From positions 1 through 40,215 of the forward strand of contig CALVTM010000011.1 in assembly GCA_944362615.1 (NCBI GenBank): a DNA stretch of 40,215 bases. The letters run 5' to 3'. Below, in pieces: positions 24,545-33,989 of this stretch (positions are counted from its first letter, which is position 1; each line of letters starts with the position of its first letter). Under the pieces are notes generated by a model. That model saw nothing but the letters and a program-made list of their open reading frames with translations, had not been told where the DNA came from and searched no databases. Origin of the DNA: an uncultured Clostridia bacterium (GTDB lineage: Bacteria; Bacillota; Clostridia; Christensenellales; Pumilibacteraceae). A program made the translations under genes and the position numbers.

Positions 24545-25840
24545 ATGAAAGGCACAAAAAGCAGACTGATAGTGAGCATACTGTTGATCATCGGATGTCT
24601 GGCACTGACAGTCGGAGCCTCGTTCGCGTGGTTCACGGACAGCATCACTAACAGCGGCAACAAAATACAGGCAGGCACATTGAGCGCCGACCTGATCATG
24701 TACGACGGAACGGAATACATTTCGATCGCGAACAGGACAGGCAGTATCTTCAATGAGACGACGGTCTGGGAACCGGGTTACACTCACGTCGTATATCTCG
24801 GAGTACGCAATACCGGCAGTCTTGCTCTTAAATATAATATTATACTTAATATTACGGACGGAGGACTTGTCGGCGCACTTGAATACGCGTTAATAGACGG
24901 TGCTGAAGCAGGGGATCTCAGCTCTGTCACGAGCTGGGACGATTTTAAGACGCAAAGCGGAGCTCAGACAGGCAAGATCACGGCAGGAAAGATGATCGTC
25001 GCGCCGAACGGCACGCTGGATGAAGTGGCGAGCGGCGTGCAGAACGAGACGGACTACTTCGCAGTAGCGGTACACATGCTTGAGGGCAGCGGAAACGATT
25101 ACCAGGGTAAAAGCGTAGATATCGACGTTACGGTACCTATCAAACAGGCAAGCGCGGAAGAAGACGGCTTCGGCGATCCGGATTATGACTCCGGCGCAGA
25201 GTATCCGGTGACAACCGAGGTATCTTCTGCGGCAGAATTCAAAGCAGCTCTGAGCAGCGCTGCTCCTGTCAATATCATAGTTACGCAGAATATCTCTTCC
25301 CTCGGAACGATCAGCATCTCAGGGGACGTAACTATAGATCTGACAAAAATGCCCCAGAAAAACGACAAAGGTATCAATGGTGAACAAATAACCATAGAAA
25401 ACGGCGGCAAACTGACTGTAAATGGTTCCTGGGTACTCTATGGACGTGTAAGTGCATTTGCGATCAAGCATGTAAACATAACGGGCGAAGGAAGCTCTGT
25501 TATGTTTAATAATGTGTATTTCGGCGCTATGAGCAGTGCGGACAAAACGGCAATAACAGTCGGAACTGGCTCTGAACTGGTCATAAACGGCGGCTATTAC
25601 TCCACTTCGGGGAATAATTCCACGGTCATACTTGCCAATGGCGGCACAATAGAGATAACCGGGGGCAATTTCAGTAACGCCGGTAGTCAAGGAGCTGTTT
25701 TCGCAGTTACAGACGGCGGTAAAATTGTAATAGAAAAGAGCATTTATGAAAATAATGTCAAACCGACATCAGGACAGAAAATAGCAAGCGACTGCATTGC
25801 TACACTTGAAGGGGATAATTATATCATCTCCCAGAAATAA
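24545..25840 (+). CDS. TasA-like N-terminal module fused to a beta-solenoid domain (protein 1)
   Basis: The ATG at 24545 is chosen because CGGAGGTG lies just before it. The 431-residue protein has a SipW-type signal (GASFAWFTDSITNSGNKIQAGTL) and a TasA/camelysin-like domain to about residue 205. A linker, EEDGFGDPDYDSGAEYPV, follows and is shared with the next two genes. The C-terminal region (about 225-431) has strongly repetitive G-rich strands such as GGKLTVNGSW, GSELVINGGYYS and GGTIEITGGNFS. These suggest a right-handed beta-helix of the kind found in adhesins and polysaccharide-acting proteins. No catalytic residues of a lyase could be recognised, so a binding role is more likely. Its N-terminal module is diverged from those of proteins 2 and 3. 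Confidence 0.85.
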   Translation: MKGTKSRLIVSILLIIGCLALTVGASFAWFTDSITNSGNKIQAGTLSADLIMYDGTEYISIANRTGSIFNETTVWEPGYTHVVYLGVRNTGSLALKYNIILNITDGGLVGALEYALIDGAEAGDLSSVTSWDDFKTQSGAQTGKITAGKMIVAPNGTLDEVASGVQNETDYFAVAVHMLEGSGNDYQGKSVDIDVTVPIKQASAEEDGFGDPDYDSGAEYPVTTEVSSAAEFKAALSSAAPVNIIVTQNISSLGTISISGDVTIDLTKMPQKNDKGINGEQITIENGGKLTVNGSWVLYGRVSAFAIKHVNITGEGSSVMFNNVYFGAMSSADKTAITVGTGSELVINGGYYSTSGNNSTVILANGGTIEITGGNFSNAGSQGAVFAVTDGGKIVIEKSIYENNVKPTSGQKIASDCIATLEGDNYIISQK

Positions 25841-25939
25841 AGCTCATTTCATACGGTCAACCCCGGGTATCGGCATACCGGATACGAGACCGAATAAAAA
25901 AGTAAATGCCGACGAGAAATTTTCAATACGGAGGTTACC

Positions 25940-27481
25940 ATGAAAAACATCAAAAGCAAACTCATCACAAGCATAGCCGTACTTGTCGGCTGCGTGACTC
26001 TGCTTGTCGGAACTTCGTTCGCGTGGTTCACCGACAGCATAACCAACAGCAACAACAAGATACAGGCAGGTGAGCTCAAGATCAGCGCTACGGCGTACGA
26101 TCTCGGCACCGGCGGCAAGTCCTATACCGTAAGCGGCATTAACGGCGGCAAAGCCTTTACGTTTGAAGCGGACGGACAGGACCTTGCAACAGTCAATACC
26201 CCCATCATAAGCGAAACCGACTGGGAACCGGGCAAGACGAGCGCAAAGCTGCTTACCGTTTCCAACGAAGATCAGCTTTCCGCAAAGATCAAGCTCAGCT
26301 TCACGACTGCGGGCGAGCTTACGGACGCGCTCTGGTATGACTTCATACAGGTCACCGACAGCGGCGTTACCGGAGCTTTCACTCAGCGCGATATGAGCAC
26401 GCTTTCCGCTCTTGCGAGCGCAATGGAGTTCACGCTCGAGACGAATGAGACCCTTTCTTTCATATTCGTATACGGCATGAAGACGAGCGCAGGCAACGAA
26501 TACCAGGGCAAGGAATTCACCGCAGACGTCACGATACTTGCGACTCAGGCGGCTGTTGAAGAGGACGGCTTCGGCAATTCCGATTATGACTCCGGCGCAG
26601 AGTATCCGGTGACCGACAACGAGGGACTTACTTCCGCCCTTAATAGCGCCGATGCCGGCGACAAAATCACTCTCAGCTCAGGCAACTTCACTCTTGCAAA
26701 CGGAGTGGAAATTCCGGAGGGAGTAACGATTTCAGGAAACGGAGCAAAAAATACAACGCTGACTGTTCCTTCAACGTCCTCCGGCACATATACAATGGGA
26801 CTTATTATTGACAAGCCCGAGGTAACCATTTCCAATATAACGATCGCTCCGAACAGTAATATTTCCAACGAAAACTATGCGGGTGTTATAGTCGTAAAAG
26901 AGGGAGGCGCCGTAATCGATAACGTGAAAATCACGTCAAATAATTCAGCAAGTCCCATACTTGTTACGGGAAGTACTTTCGGTGAAGGCGACAGCCTGAC
27001 CATATCTAATTCTACGATCACGTCTGAATCGAGATCAATATACATTGTTGACGGAACGAACGGAAAAGTGATCATAGACAACTGTGACATCACCGGCACT
27101 TATACGTTTAACGTCAACAGTGGCAACAGTCAGAATCTTGAACTGGAGATCAAAGACTCTGCGCTGCACGGCTGGACATCATACGGATATATCAAGTCTG
27201 CAAGTTTCACAAACACCTCTTTCAGCCAGGGCAGCAGTGATTATAACTTTATGCGTCCGTACACAAACACGACGTTCAGCGGCTGCACGTTCGGGGACGG
27301 TTTCCTGATCGGTGCCGGAGCTACTGGTCTAAAGTATGAGTTTACCGACTGCGAATACGCCGACGGCACTGCTGTTACTGCGTACAATATTAAAGATAAA
27401 CTTCTTGATCCCACCGGCGATGACATAAAAGTTTTGGACTGCACAATAATCGTAGACGGCATTTCCGCTGAATTACAATAA
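25940..27481 (+). CDS. TasA-like N-terminal module fused to a beta-solenoid domain (protein 2)
   Basis: The 513-residue protein has a SipW-type signal (GTSFAWFTDSITNSNNKIQAGEL), a TasA-like domain to about residue 205 and the linker EEDGFGNSDYDSGAEYPV. A solenoid of about 290 residues follows, with parallel-beta-helix features (SGNFTLANGVEIPEGVTISG; ITIAPNSNISN; SLTISNSTITSESRSIYIVD; KVIIDNCDITG; FTNTSFSQGSS). From residue 31 to 213 its DNA is identical to protein 3, while the solenoids are unrelated by eye. The GGAGG ribosome binding site is strong. It is probably displayed on the cell surface as part of, or attached to, a TasA-type fibre (inference). Confidence 0.87.
   Translation: MKNIKSKLITSIAVLVGCVTLLVGTSFAWFTDSITNSNNKIQAGELKISATAYDLGTGGKSYTVSGINGGKAFTFEADGQDLATVNTPIISETDWEPGKTSAKLLTVSNEDQLSAKIKLSFTTAGELTDALWYDFIQVTDSGVTGAFTQRDMSTLSALASAMEFTLETNETLSFIFVYGMKTSAGNEYQGKEFTADVTILATQAAVEEDGFGNSDYDSGAEYPVTDNEGLTSALNSADAGDKITLSSGNFTLANGVEIPEGVTISGNGAKNTTLTVPSTSSGTYTMGLIIDKPEVTISNITIAPNSNISNENYAGVIVVKEGGAVIDNVKITSNNSASPILVTGSTFGEGDSLTISNSTITSESRSIYIVDGTNGKVIIDNCDITGTYTFNVNSGNSQNLELEIKDSALHGWTSYGYIKSASFTNTSFSQGSSDYNFMRPYTNTTFSGCTFGDGFLIGAGATGLKYEFTDCEYADGTAVTAYNIKDKLLDPTGDDIKVLDCTIIVDGISAELQ
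26030..26577 (+). repeat. 548-bp perfect direct repeat, copy 1
   Basis: Base-by-base reading shows identity to 27594-28141 (offset 1564 bp). It covers codons 31-213 of the two genes. The 90 bp before it differ only at a few, mostly third, codon positions. Just after it, similarity fades through the linker into unrelated sequence. Confidence 0.93.
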
Positions 27482-27503
27482 AAACCATAATTAGGAGACT
27501 ACC

Positions 27504-28811
27504 ATGAAAAACATCAAAAGCAAACTTATCACAAGCATAGCCGTACTTGTCGGCTGCGTAACTCTGCTTGTAGGAACCTCGTTCGCGTGGTTTACCGACA
27601 GCATAACCAACAGCAACAACAAGATACAGGCAGGTGAGCTCAAGATCAGCGCTACGGCGTACGATCTCGGCACCGGCGGCAAGTCCTATACCGTAAGCGG
27701 CATTAACGGCGGCAAAGCCTTTACGTTTGAAGCGGACGGACAGGACCTTGCAACAGTCAATACCCCCATCATAAGCGAAACCGACTGGGAACCGGGCAAG
27801 ACGAGCGCAAAGCTGCTTACCGTTTCCAACGAAGATCAGCTTTCCGCAAAGATCAAGCTCAGCTTCACGACTGCGGGCGAGCTTACGGACGCGCTCTGGT
27901 ATGACTTCATACAGGTCACCGACAGCGGCGTTACCGGAGCTTTCACTCAGCGCGATATGAGCACGCTTTCCGCTCTTGCGAGCGCAATGGAGTTCACGCT
28001 CGAGACGAATGAGACCCTTTCTTTCATATTCGTATACGGCATGAAGACGAGCGCAGGCAACGAATACCAGGGCAAGGAATTCACCGCAGACGTCACGATA
28101 CTTGCGACTCAGGCGGCTGTTGAAGAGGACGGCTTCGGCAACTCCGACTACGACTCCGGCGCAGAGTATCCCGCTGTAAATGCTTCTGAGCTTAAAGACG
28201 CGCTCACGAACGGCGGCTCAGTCAGTCTGGGCAATAATATAGCCGTTGTCCCGAATGGTCCGAATGAAGATGTCTTGTATCCGCAGATCACTGTAAATAA
28301 GGATACCAATTTAGACCTGAACGGCAAGGAGCTGAGTGTCAACGTTGCGACAAATGAAAATTTAGCATACACGCCTGCAATAATTTCCGTAAACAAAGGA
28401 ACTCTTACTCTTAACGGCAACGGAACACTCACTGCCGAAGCGGGCAACAACAACAGTTACGGCATTACGATAGAAGGCGGCACCGTTATTATCAACGACG
28501 GCAATTATTTCGGTGCAATAACCGCAGTTCAGGTAGAAAGCGGTCATCTGGAAATAAACGGCGGATTTTTTGATCTCGCTCCCACATGTAAAGCACAGGT
28601 ACCGCAGTATGCAAAATACATTGTCAACTGCATTGATAAGGCATATAAAAGCGGAACGGCAACCATTGAAATAAAAGGCGGTACGTTTGTAAACTTCGAT
28701 CCGTCGGATGGTCCGGAAGGAGCCGGCACCTCGTACGTTGCCGACGGCTATAAGGTTGTACCCCAGGAGCAGGATAACGGTGAAACCTGGTACACGGTAG
28801 TGCCGGAATAA
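27504..28811 (+). CDS. TasA-like N-terminal module fused to a beta-solenoid domain (protein 3)
   Basis: The 435-residue protein has the same signal region, TasA-like domain and linker (EEDGFGNSDYDSGAEYP) as protein 2, identical in amino acids to about residue 222. A different C-terminal solenoid of about 210 residues follows, with GG-turn strands (NKGTLTLNGNGTLTAEAG; GITIEGGTVIINDGNYF; GHLEINGGFFD; ATIEIKGGTFVNF). It ends YKVVPQEQDNGETWYTVVPE, a terminal strand often seen on bacterial surface beta-helices. It contains two cysteines. The AGGAG ribosome binding site is 23 nt after protein 2's stop. A terminator follows. Confidence 0.87.
   Translation: MKNIKSKLITSIAVLVGCVTLLVGTSFAWFTDSITNSNNKIQAGELKISATAYDLGTGGKSYTVSGINGGKAFTFEADGQDLATVNTPIISETDWEPGKTSAKLLTVSNEDQLSAKIKLSFTTAGELTDALWYDFIQVTDSGVTGAFTQRDMSTLSALASAMEFTLETNETLSFIFVYGMKTSAGNEYQGKEFTADVTILATQAAVEEDGFGNSDYDSGAEYPAVNASELKDALTNGGSVSLGNNIAVVPNGPNEDVLYPQITVNKDTNLDLNGKELSVNVATNENLAYTPAIISVNKGTLTLNGNGTLTAEAGNNNSYGITIEGGTVIINDGNYFGAITAVQVESGHLEINGGFFDLAPTCKAQVPQYAKYIVNCIDKAYKSGTATIEIKGGTFVNFDPSDGPEGAGTSYVADGYKVVPQEQDNGETWYTVVPE
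27594..28141 (+). repeat. 548-bp perfect direct repeat, copy 2
   Basis: This is identical to 26030-26577. It spans the TasA-like module of protein 3. Confidence 0.93.
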
Positions 28812-28864
28812 TTCCGCAGAGCAAATAACTTTTTGCAGGAAAAGAATTTTTCAAATAATATCAA

Positions 28865-28907
28865 AAAAGGCATAGACGGACATTAACTGGGCGTTTATGC
28901 CTTTTTA
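28865..28907 (+). terminator. Intrinsic terminator of the SipW/TasA-like locus
   Basis: A 10-bp stem (AAAAGGCATA with TATGCCTTTT) encloses a 21-nt loop and ends in a T-run. It lies about 55 nt after the last gene of the locus. The loop is long, but the T-tract is good. Confidence 0.8.
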
Positions 28908-29149
28908 TTTTACCGGCAGAATAAATACGCGCGACCGCAAAAGAACGCGGTCATGAATATAATCACAGCATGGGCGTAATAAATAACGTTACGGACTTTT
29001 CCGGACTCAAGCCGGACGCAAACCCAAACCGACTCAAGCCGGTGCAACCAGGCGCATACTGGCGCAAGCCGACTACTCAAAACAACTCAAACCGACTCAA
29101 GCCGGCTTGAAAATCCGTAAATCCGTATAATAACCGTAAAAGTACCATA
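28908..29149. other. Gene-free stretch with three ACTCAAGCCGG repeats upstream of the ATPase promoter
   Basis: The 12-bp word GACTCAAGCCGG occurs at 29004-29015, 29031-29042 and 29094-29105. The last two are extended on the left to AAACCGACTCAAGCCGG (29026-29042 and 29089-29105). Spacing is not helical-phase regular. They could be regulator-binding sites for the ATPase operon or simple repeats. No gene is present. Confidence 0.6.
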
Positions 29150-29178
29150 TTGACTTTTTTGCGCAAAAGATATACAAT
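29150..29178 (+). promoter_or_regulatory. Sigma-A-type promoter of the V-type ATPase operon
   Basis: TTGACT (29150-29155), 17 nt, then TACAAT (29173-29178), with the start codon 36 nt further on. Confidence 0.8.
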
Positions 29179-29213
29179 AGAAAATGTAAGACTCAATAAA
29201 GGAGAGACCGATC

Positions 29214-29774
29214 GTGGAAATGCAAATCGGAGATTTGATCAGTGCGATCAAGAAAGACGGAGTCGATGCGGCTCAGGCGGAAGCGGAGCGCATACTTGCG
29301 GAAGCAAAGCAGCAGGCGGCTGAGATCGTAGCTGAAGCCAAACAGCAGGCGGAGCAGATCCGCACCAGAAGCGAAAACGAGATAAATTTACTTAAAGAGA
29401 GCGCAAAAGTTGCGGCGGAGCACGCTAAACGCGACGCAATGCTTTCTTTTAAGGATGCAGTCAAAGCCGAGTTTGAAAAACTACTGGCGGCAGAAGTTTC
29501 CAAAGCCCTGGATCCCGCGACTGTCGCCGGACTGATACGCGCCGCTATCGGAGAAGATGATCCCGCGCAATACGTGGCGGAAGCAGGGGAAGTCACGGAC
29601 GCGCTCAAAAGCGGGCTTGCGGATGAGATAAAGGGGGGACTGGAGCTCCGCATAAATCCGGACGTGCGAACGGGCTTCCGGCTCAAGGAAAAAGACGGCT
29701 CGGGATATTTCGACTGCTCGGACGAGGAGATAACGGAAATGCTCAAACCGTTCTTTTCGGAGCTGCTGAGCTGA
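29214..29774 (+). CDS. V-type ATP synthase subunit E
   Basis: The 186-residue protein starts with GTG at 29214 after GGAGAG. The N-terminal half is a long alanine/glutamate/lysine-rich helix (AEAERILAEAKQQAAEIVAEAKQQ...), typical of the peripheral-stalk subunit E. A globular C-terminal domain follows (GGLELRINPDVRTGFRLKEKDGSGYFDCSDEEI). It connects the A/B catalytic head with the membrane part. It is the first gene of seven tightly spaced genes. Confidence 0.85.
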   Translation: MEMQIGDLISAIKKDGVDAAQAEAERILAEAKQQAAEIVAEAKQQAEQIRTRSENEINLLKESAKVAAEHAKRDAMLSFKDAVKAEFEKLLAAEVSKALDPATVAGLIRAAIGEDDPAQYVAEAGEVTDALKSGLADEIKGGLELRINPDVRTGFRLKEKDGSGYFDCSDEEITEMLKPFFSELLS

Positions 29775-29786
29775 CGGAGTAATATA

Positions 29787-30317
29787 ATGGCTTCTTATTA
29801 CTATTTACTCTCAAGTCTTCCTATGCTCAAGGCGGACGGCGAACTGCCCATTACTTATCCGGATTTCCTCAAAATGTGCAGATCGTCTGTCAGCGACGCA
29901 AAGTATACGCTTTTGGAAAACCTTACGCTGTCCTCGGACAAAGGTCCTCTTGTTTCGGATTGGGCTGTCTTTTACAAAGCGCTGATGAAAGAGCTGACGG
30001 TCTATCGCAACCGCAGGCTCGATAAACAGCCGCAAAGCGGAGGAACGGAGAACGAAACACTGCTGAAGACCGTCACAGATGCGGTCAGCGGCAAAAACCC
30101 TCTGGAGGCGGAAAAGGCACTTCTCGCGCTGGAAATGAAAAAGCTCGACGAGCTGATCGGGCTTCATTACTTCGACGATCACGCGCTTATCGGGTACGCG
30201 CTGAAGCTAAAGCTGCTCGAAAGGAAAAATATATTTGATCAGAAAAAAGGGAAAGCGGAAATGACCCGTATTCTGGACGGACTGCAGAAACAGATTCTGA
30301 TCGGCAATCAGGAGTAA
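29787..30317 (+). CDS. DUF2764-family V-type ATPase-associated protein
   Basis: The 176-residue protein begins MASYYYLLSSLPMLKADGELPITY, which I recognise as the conserved start of the DUF2764 family. Members are found in the ATPase operons of Bacteroidetes, spirochaetes and chlamydiae between the E and A genes. No catalytic motif is visible; it is mostly helical. Because subunit C is absent from the operon, it may fill C's role in linking rotor and membrane part (inference from position). It ends 5 nt before subunit A. Confidence 0.8.
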   Translation: MASYYYLLSSLPMLKADGELPITYPDFLKMCRSSVSDAKYTLLENLTLSSDKGPLVSDWAVFYKALMKELTVYRNRRLDKQPQSGGTENETLLKTVTDAVSGKNPLEAEKALLALEMKKLDELIGLHYFDDHALIGYALKLKLLERKNIFDQKKGKAEMTRILDGLQKQILIGNQE

Positions 30318-30322
30318 AACGT

Positions 30323-32059
30323 ATGGATCATATTACAGGAAGCGTTACGGGCGTAAACGGGAACCTCGTGTCCGTCCGTCTGGACGGCTCCATTCGTAAG
30401 AATGAAGTCGGATATGTGCTCTTAGGCGACAAACGGTTAAAGGGGGAGATCATCCGCGTCGGCGACGGCGTTGCCGATATGCAGATATACGAACCGACTA
30501 ACGGCATAATGGTAGGCGACCGCGTGGAGTTCACGGGAGAGCTGATGAGCGTCTCGCTCGGACCCGGACTGCTCACGCAGATATACGACGGCTTGCAGAA
30601 CCCGCTCCCCGAACTCGCGGAAAAGTGCGGCTTTTTCCTCGAGCGCGGCGAATACCTCGATCCCATTCCGAATAAAGTCTGGGCGTTCACGCCCAAGGTC
30701 AGACCGGGGGATACGGTACGCCCGGGCGACACGATAGGCACGGTGCCGGAAGGGATGTTCACCCACCGGATAATGGTACCGTTCGGACTGTCCGATACCG
30801 ACTGGACGGTAGAGTCCGTCGTAAGCGCGGGCACTTACAATGTCCGCGACGAGATAGCCGTCATACGCGACGGAAAGGGGAACAGAGAGCCGCTTACCAT
30901 GGTCTTCACCTGGCCGATAAAGAAGCCGATCACCTGTTACAAACAGCGGCTCAGACCGGACGAGACACTTATAACCAAAATACGGTGTATAGACACTTTC
31001 CTGCCCGTTGCGAAAGGAGGAACATTCTGCGTTCCCGGTCCGTTCGGGGCAGGGAAAACGGTGCTTCAGCATATGGAAGCAAAGAATGCGGACGTGGATA
31101 TCGTTATCATTGCCGCGTGTGGCGAACGCGCCGGCGAAGTAGTCGAGATCTTAAAGGAGTTCCCCGAGCTGACCGACCCGCGTACCGGCAAGTCGCTTAT
31201 GGAGCGTACGATCATCATCTGTAACACGTCTTCAATGCCCGTAGCGGCGCGTGAGGCGTCCGTCTACACTTCCATCACTCTCGCAGAGTATTACCGGCAG
31301 ATGGGGCTTTCCGTGCTCATGCTTGCCGATTCGACGTCACGCTGGGCGCAGGCGATGCGCGAAATGAGCGGCAGACTGGAAGAGATCCCGGGAGACGAAG
31401 CGTTCCCCGCATACCTCGAGTCGGTCATAGCGTCGTTCTACGAGCGCGCGGGCAAGGTGATGCTGAGGAGCGGAGAAGTCGCTTCCGTTACGATAGGCGG
31501 CACGGTATCGCCTGCGGGCGGCAACTTTGAAGAGCCGGTCACACAGGCGACGCTCAAGATGGTAGGCGCGTTCCACGGCTTATCCCGCGAACGCTCGGAC
31601 GCAAGAAAATACCCGGCTATCCATCCTACCGAATCATGGTCCAAGTACAGAGGGGTAGTCGAACAGGACAAAGTCGACTATGCCCGCGGTTTGCTCATCC
31701 GGAGCGCGGAAATCAACCAGATGATGAAAGTCGTCGGGGAAGAGGGCGTTTCGGCTGAGGACTACATCACTTACCAGAAGGGCGAACTGCTGGACGCGGC
31801 ATACCTTCAGCAGGATTCGTTCGATCCGATAGACGCCGCGTGCGGTCCGGAGCGTCAGAAGCGCGTATTTGCGGTCATGTACGATATACTCACAAGCAGC
31901 TTTTCTGCCGAGGACAAAAAGGAGATACGCGGCTTTTTCAACCAGCTGCGGCAGCTCATTCTCGACTGGCACACGATAGAGTTCGAAACCGAACACTTCA
32001 ACAGGCAGGAAGAGCGGATACGCGATTTCTATAAGTCAAAAACCAGTCAGGCGGTGTAA
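30323..32059 (+). CDS. V-type ATP synthase subunit A (catalytic)
   Basis: The 578-residue protein has the P-loop GPFGAGKT at residues 239-246. It also has the bulge (non-homologous) region of V/A-type A subunits (about 110-190) and conserved [24 protein letters not shown] and [20 protein letters not shown]. Length matches bacterial V/A-type A subunits. It forms the catalytic head with subunit B. The ribosome binding site overlaps the end of the DUF2764 gene. Confidence 0.97.
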   Translation: MDHITGSVTGVNGNLVSVRLDGSIRKNEVGYVLLGDKRLKGEIIRVGDGVADMQIYEPTNGIMVGDRVEFTGELMSVSLGPGLLTQIYDGLQNPLPELAEKCGFFLERGEYLDPIPNKVWAFTPKVRPGDTVRPGDTIGTVPEGMFTHRIMVPFGLSDTDWTVESVVSAGTYNVRDEIAVIRDGKGNREPLTMVFTWPIKKPITCYKQRLRPDETLITKIRCIDTFLPVAKGGTFCVPGPFGAGKTVLQHMEAKNADVDIVIIAACGERAGEVVEILKEFPELTDPRTGKSLMERTIIICNTSSMPVAAREASVYTSITLAEYYRQMGLSVLMLADSTSRWAQAMREMSGRLEEIPGDEAFPAYLESVIASFYERAGKVMLRSGEVASVTIGGTVSPAGGNFEEPVTQATLKMVGAFHGLSRERSDARKYPAIHPTESWSKYRGVVEQDKVDYARGLLIRSAEINQMMKVVGEEGVSAEDYITYQKGELLDAAYLQQDSFDPIDAACGPERQKRVFAVMYDILTSSFSAEDKKEIRGFFNQLRQLILDWHTIEFETEHFNRQEERIRDFYKSKTSQAV

Positions 32060-32060
32060 T

Positions 32061-33356
32061 ATGCAGAAGATATACACAAAAATCCAATCTATCGTCGGTA
32101 ACGTCGTTTCCGTCCGCGCAAGCGGAGTGCGTAACGGAGATCTCGCTCTTGTCGGAAACAGTTATGCGAACGTGATCAAGCTGGATAACGACCTCGTCTA
32201 TCTGCAGGTATTTGCCGGCACTCAGGGCGTCAGCACGACCGACCCCGTAAAGTTCCTCGGAAAGCCGATGATGGTATCTTATTCAGACCACCTGCTCGGA
32301 CGTATATTCACCGGCTCGGGTGTTCCGAAGGACAACGGTCCCGCGCTCACGGAAAATATGATACCGATAGGCGGTCCGTCCGTCAATCCCGCCCGCAGGG
32401 TAGTGCCGCAGAAAATGATACGCACCGGCATACCGATGATAGACATGTTCAACTCGCTCGTGGAGAGTCAGAAGCTCCCGATCTTTTCCGTGTCCGGCGA
32501 ACCGTACAACGAACTGCTTGCGCGCATAGCCATGCAGGCGGAAGTGGATATAATCGTGCTCGGAGGCATGGGGCTCAAGTACGATGACTTTCTGTTCTTT
32601 AAAGACACGCTTGAAAAGAGCGGCGCGATAGGGCATACCGTTATGTTCATACACACGGCATCCGACCCTACCGTGGAATGCACGCTCGTTCCCGATCTGT
32701 CGCTTGCCGTTGCGGAGCGCTTTGCGCTGGACGGAAAGCGCGTGCTCGTTCTGCTTACCGATATGACCAACTTTGCGGACGCGCAGAAGGAAACGGCGAT
32801 AACCATGGAGCAGGTCCCGTCCAACCGCGGTTATCCGGGAGACCTTTACAGCTGTCTTGCGTCGCGTTACGAAAAGGCTGTCGACTTCGACGGACTGGGT
32901 TCGGTAACGATTCTCAGCGTCACGACGATGCCCGGAGACGACGTCACGCATCCCGTACCGGACAATACCGGTTACATCACGGAAGGGCAGTACTATCTCA
33001 AGGGCGGCAGGATAGAGCCGTTCGGCTCTCTCTCCCGTCTTAAACAGAACGTCAACGGCAGGACGAGAAGCGACCACCGTGCGCTTATGGACTGTATGAT
33101 CAAGCTCTACAGCGCGTACAGAGAGAGTCTTGAAAAGAAGTCCATGGGCTTCCTTATGACCGAATGGGACGAAAAACTGCTGCGGTACGGAAAGCTGTTT
33201 GAAGAAAAACTCATGGATCTGAGCGTCAATATTTCGCTTGAAGAGGCGCTCGACCTCGGCTGGGAAATACTTGCCGACTGCTTTGAACCGAACGAAACCG
33301 GACTTAAATCCAACCTGCTGCGCGAAAGATGGCCTAAAAACCTGAATATCGATTAA
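32061..33356 (+). CDS. V-type ATP synthase subunit B
   Basis: The 431-residue non-catalytic nucleotide-binding subunit has [44 protein letters not shown] sequence (the P-loop is degenerate, as normal for B). [17 protein letters not shown] and [21 protein letters not shown] are also present. The start is 1 nt after the A stop (TAA-T-ATG), indicating translational coupling. Confidence 0.96.
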   Translation: MQKIYTKIQSIVGNVVSVRASGVRNGDLALVGNSYANVIKLDNDLVYLQVFAGTQGVSTTDPVKFLGKPMMVSYSDHLLGRIFTGSGVPKDNGPALTENMIPIGGPSVNPARRVVPQKMIRTGIPMIDMFNSLVESQKLPIFSVSGEPYNELLARIAMQAEVDIIVLGGMGLKYDDFLFFKDTLEKSGAIGHTVMFIHTASDPTVECTLVPDLSLAVAERFALDGKRVLVLLTDMTNFADAQKETAITMEQVPSNRGYPGDLYSCLASRYEKAVDFDGLGSVTILSVTTMPGDDVTHPVPDNTGYITEGQYYLKGGRIEPFGSLSRLKQNVNGRTRSDHRALMDCMIKLYSAYRESLEKKSMGFLMTEWDEKLLRYGKLFEEKLMDLSVNISLEEALDLGWEILADCFEPNETGLKSNLLRERWPKNLNID

Positions 33357-33371
33357 AGGAGAGCAGGGAAA

Positions 33372-33989
33372 ATGGGAACAGTCAAACTAACTAAAAACGA
33401 CCTGAAGATACAAAAAGATCAGCTTAAACAGTTCGAGCGGTTCCTGCCCACTCTTCAGCTCAAGAAACAGCAGCTGCAAACGGTCATCATGAAAGCCGAG
33501 TCCGAACTGGAAGAGCTGGAAAAGAAATACGCTGCAATGGTGGACGGACTGGACGACTGGGTAGCCGTATTCGCGGAGAACACGGCGCTGCCCGACGGAA
33601 AGCGGATAGAAGACCTTATAATCCCGGACAAAGTCGTCTGCGAACGCGAAAACATAGCGGGCGTATCCGTACCCGTATTCAAAGAGCTCACGTTCCGCGA
33701 GATAGTCTACGATGTTGCCGATTATCCGCTATGGGCGGATGAAGCTATCTTCCGGATGAGGGAGATAGCCGGATGCGACGCCCTGTTAAAGACCATGCGG
33801 AACGAAGTGGAACTGCTGAACGCGGAGCTGCGCACAACTTCTCAGCGCGTAAACCTGTTTGAAAAAATAAAGATACCCGAGGCAAAAGAGAATATCCGTA
33901 AGATAGAGATATACCTCGGTGATCAGCAGACGTTCGCCGTCATACGCGGAAAGATAGCCAAGAAAAAGCGGCAGGGGGAAACATCATGA
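33372..33989 (+). CDS. V-type ATP synthase subunit D
   Basis: The 205-residue central-stalk subunit consists largely of two long helices (residues about 3-60 and 130-205) that would form the rotor coiled coil, with an intervening region of about 70 residues. Starting VKLTKNDLKIQKDQLKQFERFLPTLQLKK, it fits the family. The end overlaps the start of subunit I by 4 bp (ATGA). Confidence 0.9.
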   Translation: MGTVKLTKNDLKIQKDQLKQFERFLPTLQLKKQQLQTVIMKAESELEELEKKYAAMVDGLDDWVAVFAENTALPDGKRIEDLIIPDKVVCERENIAGVSVPVFKELTFREIVYDVADYPLWADEAIFRMREIAGCDALLKTMRNEVELLNAELRTTSQRVNLFEKIKIPEAKENIRKIEIYLGDQQTFAVIRGKIAKKKRQGETS

